Below, in pieces: positions 62,076-64,000 of a DNA stretch of 64,000 nucleotides. The notes beneath the pieces were generated by a model, which had not been told where the DNA came from, searched no databases, and worked only from the letters and a program-made list of their open reading frames with translations. The stretch covers positions 248,001 to 312,000 of the forward strand of contig CAWJJG010000001.1 in the NCBI GenBank assembly GCA_963843085.1. The letters are read 5' to 3'. This DNA is from DASUPK01 sp963843085. GTDB lineage: Bacteria > Actinomycetota > Thermoleophilia > Solirubrobacterales > 70-9. The translations under genes and the position numbers were made by a program. Position 1 is the stretch's first letter, and each line of letters begins with the position of its first letter.

Positions 62076-63215
62076 CTACGCGGGTTCAGGGGCGGTCAAC
62101 GAGGTGCGCTCGTAGCGGCCGGTCGAGTCCGAGCTGAGGTATCCGCTGAGCTCGAGGCGAACCAGGGCCGCCGCCAGAGGCCCGGGCTCAAGCCCGGAGG
62201 CACGTGCCAGCGCATCGGGACTGCATGAACCCCGCTCCACCAGCTCCAGGACGCCCGCCAGCTCCTCCTCGAGGGCCGGTCCTCGGAGGGTGGGGATGCG
62301 CGACGCGGCTGCTCCGGGGCCGATCAGCGCGTCGAGCACGTCCTGTCCACCTCGGATGACGTGCGCACCGTCGTGCAGCAGTGCGTTCGTGCCGGCGGCG
62401 GGCGACGAGCCGACCCTGCCCGGCACCGCCCCCACCTCTCGGTTGAGCTGCTCCGCCAGGTCCGCGGTGATCAGGGAGCCGGAGCGCTCCCGGGCCTCGA
62501 CCACCACGGTCATCCGGCCGAGGGCGGCCATGATCCGGTTGCGAGCCGGGAAGGTCCAGCGGCGCGCCGTCGTCCCGGGTGGCAGCTCGCTCAGCACCAG
62601 ACCCCTGTCGACGATCTCCTCGTACAGCCGGGTTGAGCGCGGCGGGTAGGGGACGTCGACGCCGCAGCCGAGCACAGCCACCGTCAGGCCCACGGCCTGC
62701 AGTGCACCCTCGTGAGCAGCCGAGTCGATGCCGAGCGCCATCCCGCTCACCACGGGCAGCCCGGCCGACGCGACCTGACGGCCCAGCTCGGCGGCGAACT
62801 CGCGACCGTGCCGGCTGGGGCGCCGTGAGCCGACGATGGTCACCGTCGTCGCCGGGTCGAGCCGGGCCAGCAACTCCGGATCGCCCCGGCCGAAGAGCGT
62901 CGCGGGCGGATCACCCAGGTCGCAGAGCGCCGACGGGTGGAGCGGGTCGTGAGGACAGGTCGCCCAGGCTCCGGCAGCCACGACGGCACCGCGAAGGACC
63001 TGCGCCTCCTGCTCCTCGGCTCGGCCCATGAGCTCCCTCCAGCTCCCCGGCGCCATCGCCCGCGCGAGTGCCTCATCGGGCAACGCGAGCAGCTCCTGCG
63101 CTCGGCCGCCCGGTCCGCCATCGACCACCTTGTCGATGTGACCGGCGAGGGAGCCGACCAGCCAGGAACGGCGCAGACAGGCGGCGCAGGCTCGCGGGTG
63201 GGACGGGTCGCTCAC
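62076..63215 (-). CDS. dprA: DNA-processing protein DprA
   Basis: 379 residues from GTG 63215, which overlaps the comM stop (GTGA). N-terminal SAM-like part with a CAACLRRSWLVGSLAGHI opening, then the Rossmann-fold DprA domain (TIVGSRRPSRHGREFAAELG, VSGMALGIDSAAHEGALQAV, VLGCGVDVPYPPRSTRLYEE, FPARNRIMAALGRMTVVVEA, GSLITADLAEQLNREVGAVP) and a winged-helix C-terminus. Loads RecA on incoming single-stranded DNA. Together with comM it forms a natural-transformation pair. Confidence 0.94.
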   Translation of the reverse strand: MSDPSHPRACAACLRRSWLVGSLAGHIDKVVDGGPGGRAQELLALPDEALARAMAPGSWRELMGRAEEQEAQVLRGAVVAAGAWATCPHDPLHPSALCDLGDPPATLFGRGDPELLARLDPATTVTIVGSRRPSRHGREFAAELGRQVASAGLPVVSGMALGIDSAAHEGALQAVGLTVAVLGCGVDVPYPPRSTRLYEEIVDRGLVLSELPPGTTARRWTFPARNRIMAALGRMTVVVEARERSGSLITADLAEQLNREVGAVPGRVGSSPAAGTNALLHDGAHVIRGGQDVLDALIGPGAAASRIPTLRGPALEEELAGVLELVERGSCSPDALARASGLEPGPLAAALVRLELSGYLSSDSTGRYERTSLTAPEPA

Positions 63216-64000
63216 CGCTCCCCCCTTCGGCGCTTGTCGAGCGCCTCCGAGACATGCTGGGCCGAGATGCGCTCCTCGCCGGCCAGGTCGGCGATCGTCC
63301 GCGCGAGTCGCAGGCAGCGATCCCAGCCGCGCGCGCTCAGACCCAGCTGTCGGTGGCCGGCTTCGAGGGTCGCGCGTCCTGCACGATCGAGCTCGCAGTG
63401 GCGCCGCAATTCGCTGGGCGTCATCTCCGCGTTCGATTTGCCCGCGCCGAGCCGCTCCTCCTGGATCCTGCGCGCTGCGATCACGCGCTGCCGGATGGCA
63501 CCGGAGTCCTCGACGTCGTCGCCGTGGAGCTCCTCGGGCGGGGGCGGGTCGACGATCAGGCTGATGTCGATCCGGTCGGCCAGCGCGCCGCTCAGCTTCG
63601 CCATGTAGCGGGTGACCGCTCCGGGGTGGCAATCGCATTCGCCCGAGTCGGGACCATTCCCACAGGGGCACGGGTTCGACGCGGCCACGAGCATGAACCG
63701 GCAGGGGAGATCGACCGTGCCCGTCGTCCTGGTGACGGTCACGACGCCCTCCTCCAGCGGGACGCGAAGCGCCTCGAGGGCGTCACGGCGGAACTCGCCC
63801 AACTCGTCCAGAAAGAGCACGCCCCGGTGGGCGCGGGTGACCTCGCCGGGCCGCGGCGGCGACCCGCCGCCGACGAGGGCTCTCCCGGAGACCGTGTGGT
63901 GCGGGGCCCTGAACGGGCGGCGGATCCGGGGTCCACCGTTCTCTCCGCACACCCCGGCGATTCGGGTCACCTCGATCACCTCGCTTCCGCTCAGGGGCGG
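63212..64000 (-). CDS. comM: ComM/YifB-type Mg-chelatase-like ATPase (C-terminal part)
   Basis: Open to the right edge, so only the C-terminal ~262 residues are in the window. Visible: the AAA+ segment RPFRAPHHTVSGRALVGGGS, Walker B GVLFLDELGEFRRDALEALR, SNPCPCGNGPDSGECDCH with a cysteine-rich insert, arginine-finger region ALADRIDISLIVDPPPPEEL, and the Mg-chelatase C-terminal domain LSARGWDRCLRLARTIADLA. A helicase that aids branch migration during transformation. Overlaps dprA by 4 bases. Confidence 0.92.
   Translation of the reverse strand, partial: PPLSGSEVIEVTRIAGVCGENGGPRIRRPFRAPHHTVSGRALVGGGSPPRPGEVTRAHRGVLFLDELGEFRRDALEALRVPLEEGVVTVTRTTGTVDLPCRFMLVAASNPCPCGNGPDSGECDCHPGAVTRYMAKLSGALADRIDISLIVDPPPPEELHGDDVEDSGAIRQRVIAARRIQEERLGAGKSNAEMTPSELRRHCELDRAGRATLEAGHRQLGLSARGWDRCLRLARTIADLAGEERISAQHVSEALDKRRRGER

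Noticed and set aside
61258..62076. TPP riboswitch before thiD
   Set aside because: Only 23 bases separate dprA and thiD, too few for the element, and no TPP consensus was seen.
1..64000. CRISPR arrays, insertion sequences, toxin-antitoxin pairs
   Set aside because: No regularly spaced repeats, transposase motifs (DDE blocks, terminal inverted repeats) or recognisable toxin pairs were found on reading.

Overview
The window is high-GC DNA from an actinobacterium, most likely of class Thermoleophilia (Solirubrobacterales or a relative). Support: a WhiG/FliA-type sigma factor, a class E sortase, an actinobacterial EF-G-like GTPase, dense GTG/TTG-started overlapping genes, tRNAs without encoded CCA, and a short secreted protein of the 'RPSPAM...ALAGTAMA' type common in that group. 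The taxonomy is inference from gene content. I saw no IS element, phage module or CRISPR array.

Layout. 0.3-5.3 kb: a zinc-ribbon/membrane protein, a class E sortase, and two tiny LPFTG surface proteins flanking an initiating sugar-phosphate transferase. 5.4-22.9 kb: a surface-polysaccharide locus (O-antigen ligase/polymerase family proteins, Wzc-like chain-length kinase, Wzx flippase, three glycosyltransferases, DegT aminotransferase, two nucleotidyltransferases, epimerases, TylF-like methyltransferase). It contains an apparently complete GDP-D-glycero-D-manno-heptose branch (hddA, gmhA, gmhB, hddC-like). 22.9-40.8 kb: a long leftward housekeeping run: methyltransferase, thrS, infC, rpmI, rplT, TrmH-family methyltransferase, pheS, pheT, argC, argJ, argB, argD, membrane protein, polysaccharide deacetylase, CelD-like acyltransferase, epimerase. 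Two rightward genes (secreted beta-helix protein and GT-C-like membrane protein) sit between infC and rpmI. 40.9-47.1 kb: cell-wall hydrolases (PG-binding/M23; NlpC/P60 behind a c-di-AMP riboswitch), three tRNAs (Val, Cys, Gly), an SDR, NfeD-like and GNAT proteins, an RNase H-like protein, and a candidate structured ncRNA with its own terminator. 47.2-64 kb: a DUF6351-like secreted protein, EF-G-like GTPase, WhiG sigma factor, XerD-like recombinase, L,D-transpeptidase, a 5-FTHF cyclo-ligase-like protein, alpha/beta hydrolase, cyclic-nucleotide-binding/flavin reductase fusion, ilvD, thiD, dprA and a partial comM.

How it works together: the left half builds and exports a heptose-containing surface polysaccharide and anchors small surface proteins by sortase. 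The centre is translation plus arginine biosynthesis. The right half is peptidoglycan remodelling and housekeeping.

Quality caveat: many genes between 9 and 40 kb are split by single-base frameshifts, often at G/C runs. They include essential genes (pheT, thrS, argB, argD). Several are restored exactly by removing or adding one base, so I read most of them as sequence or assembly errors, not true pseudogenes. The right third reads cleanly.
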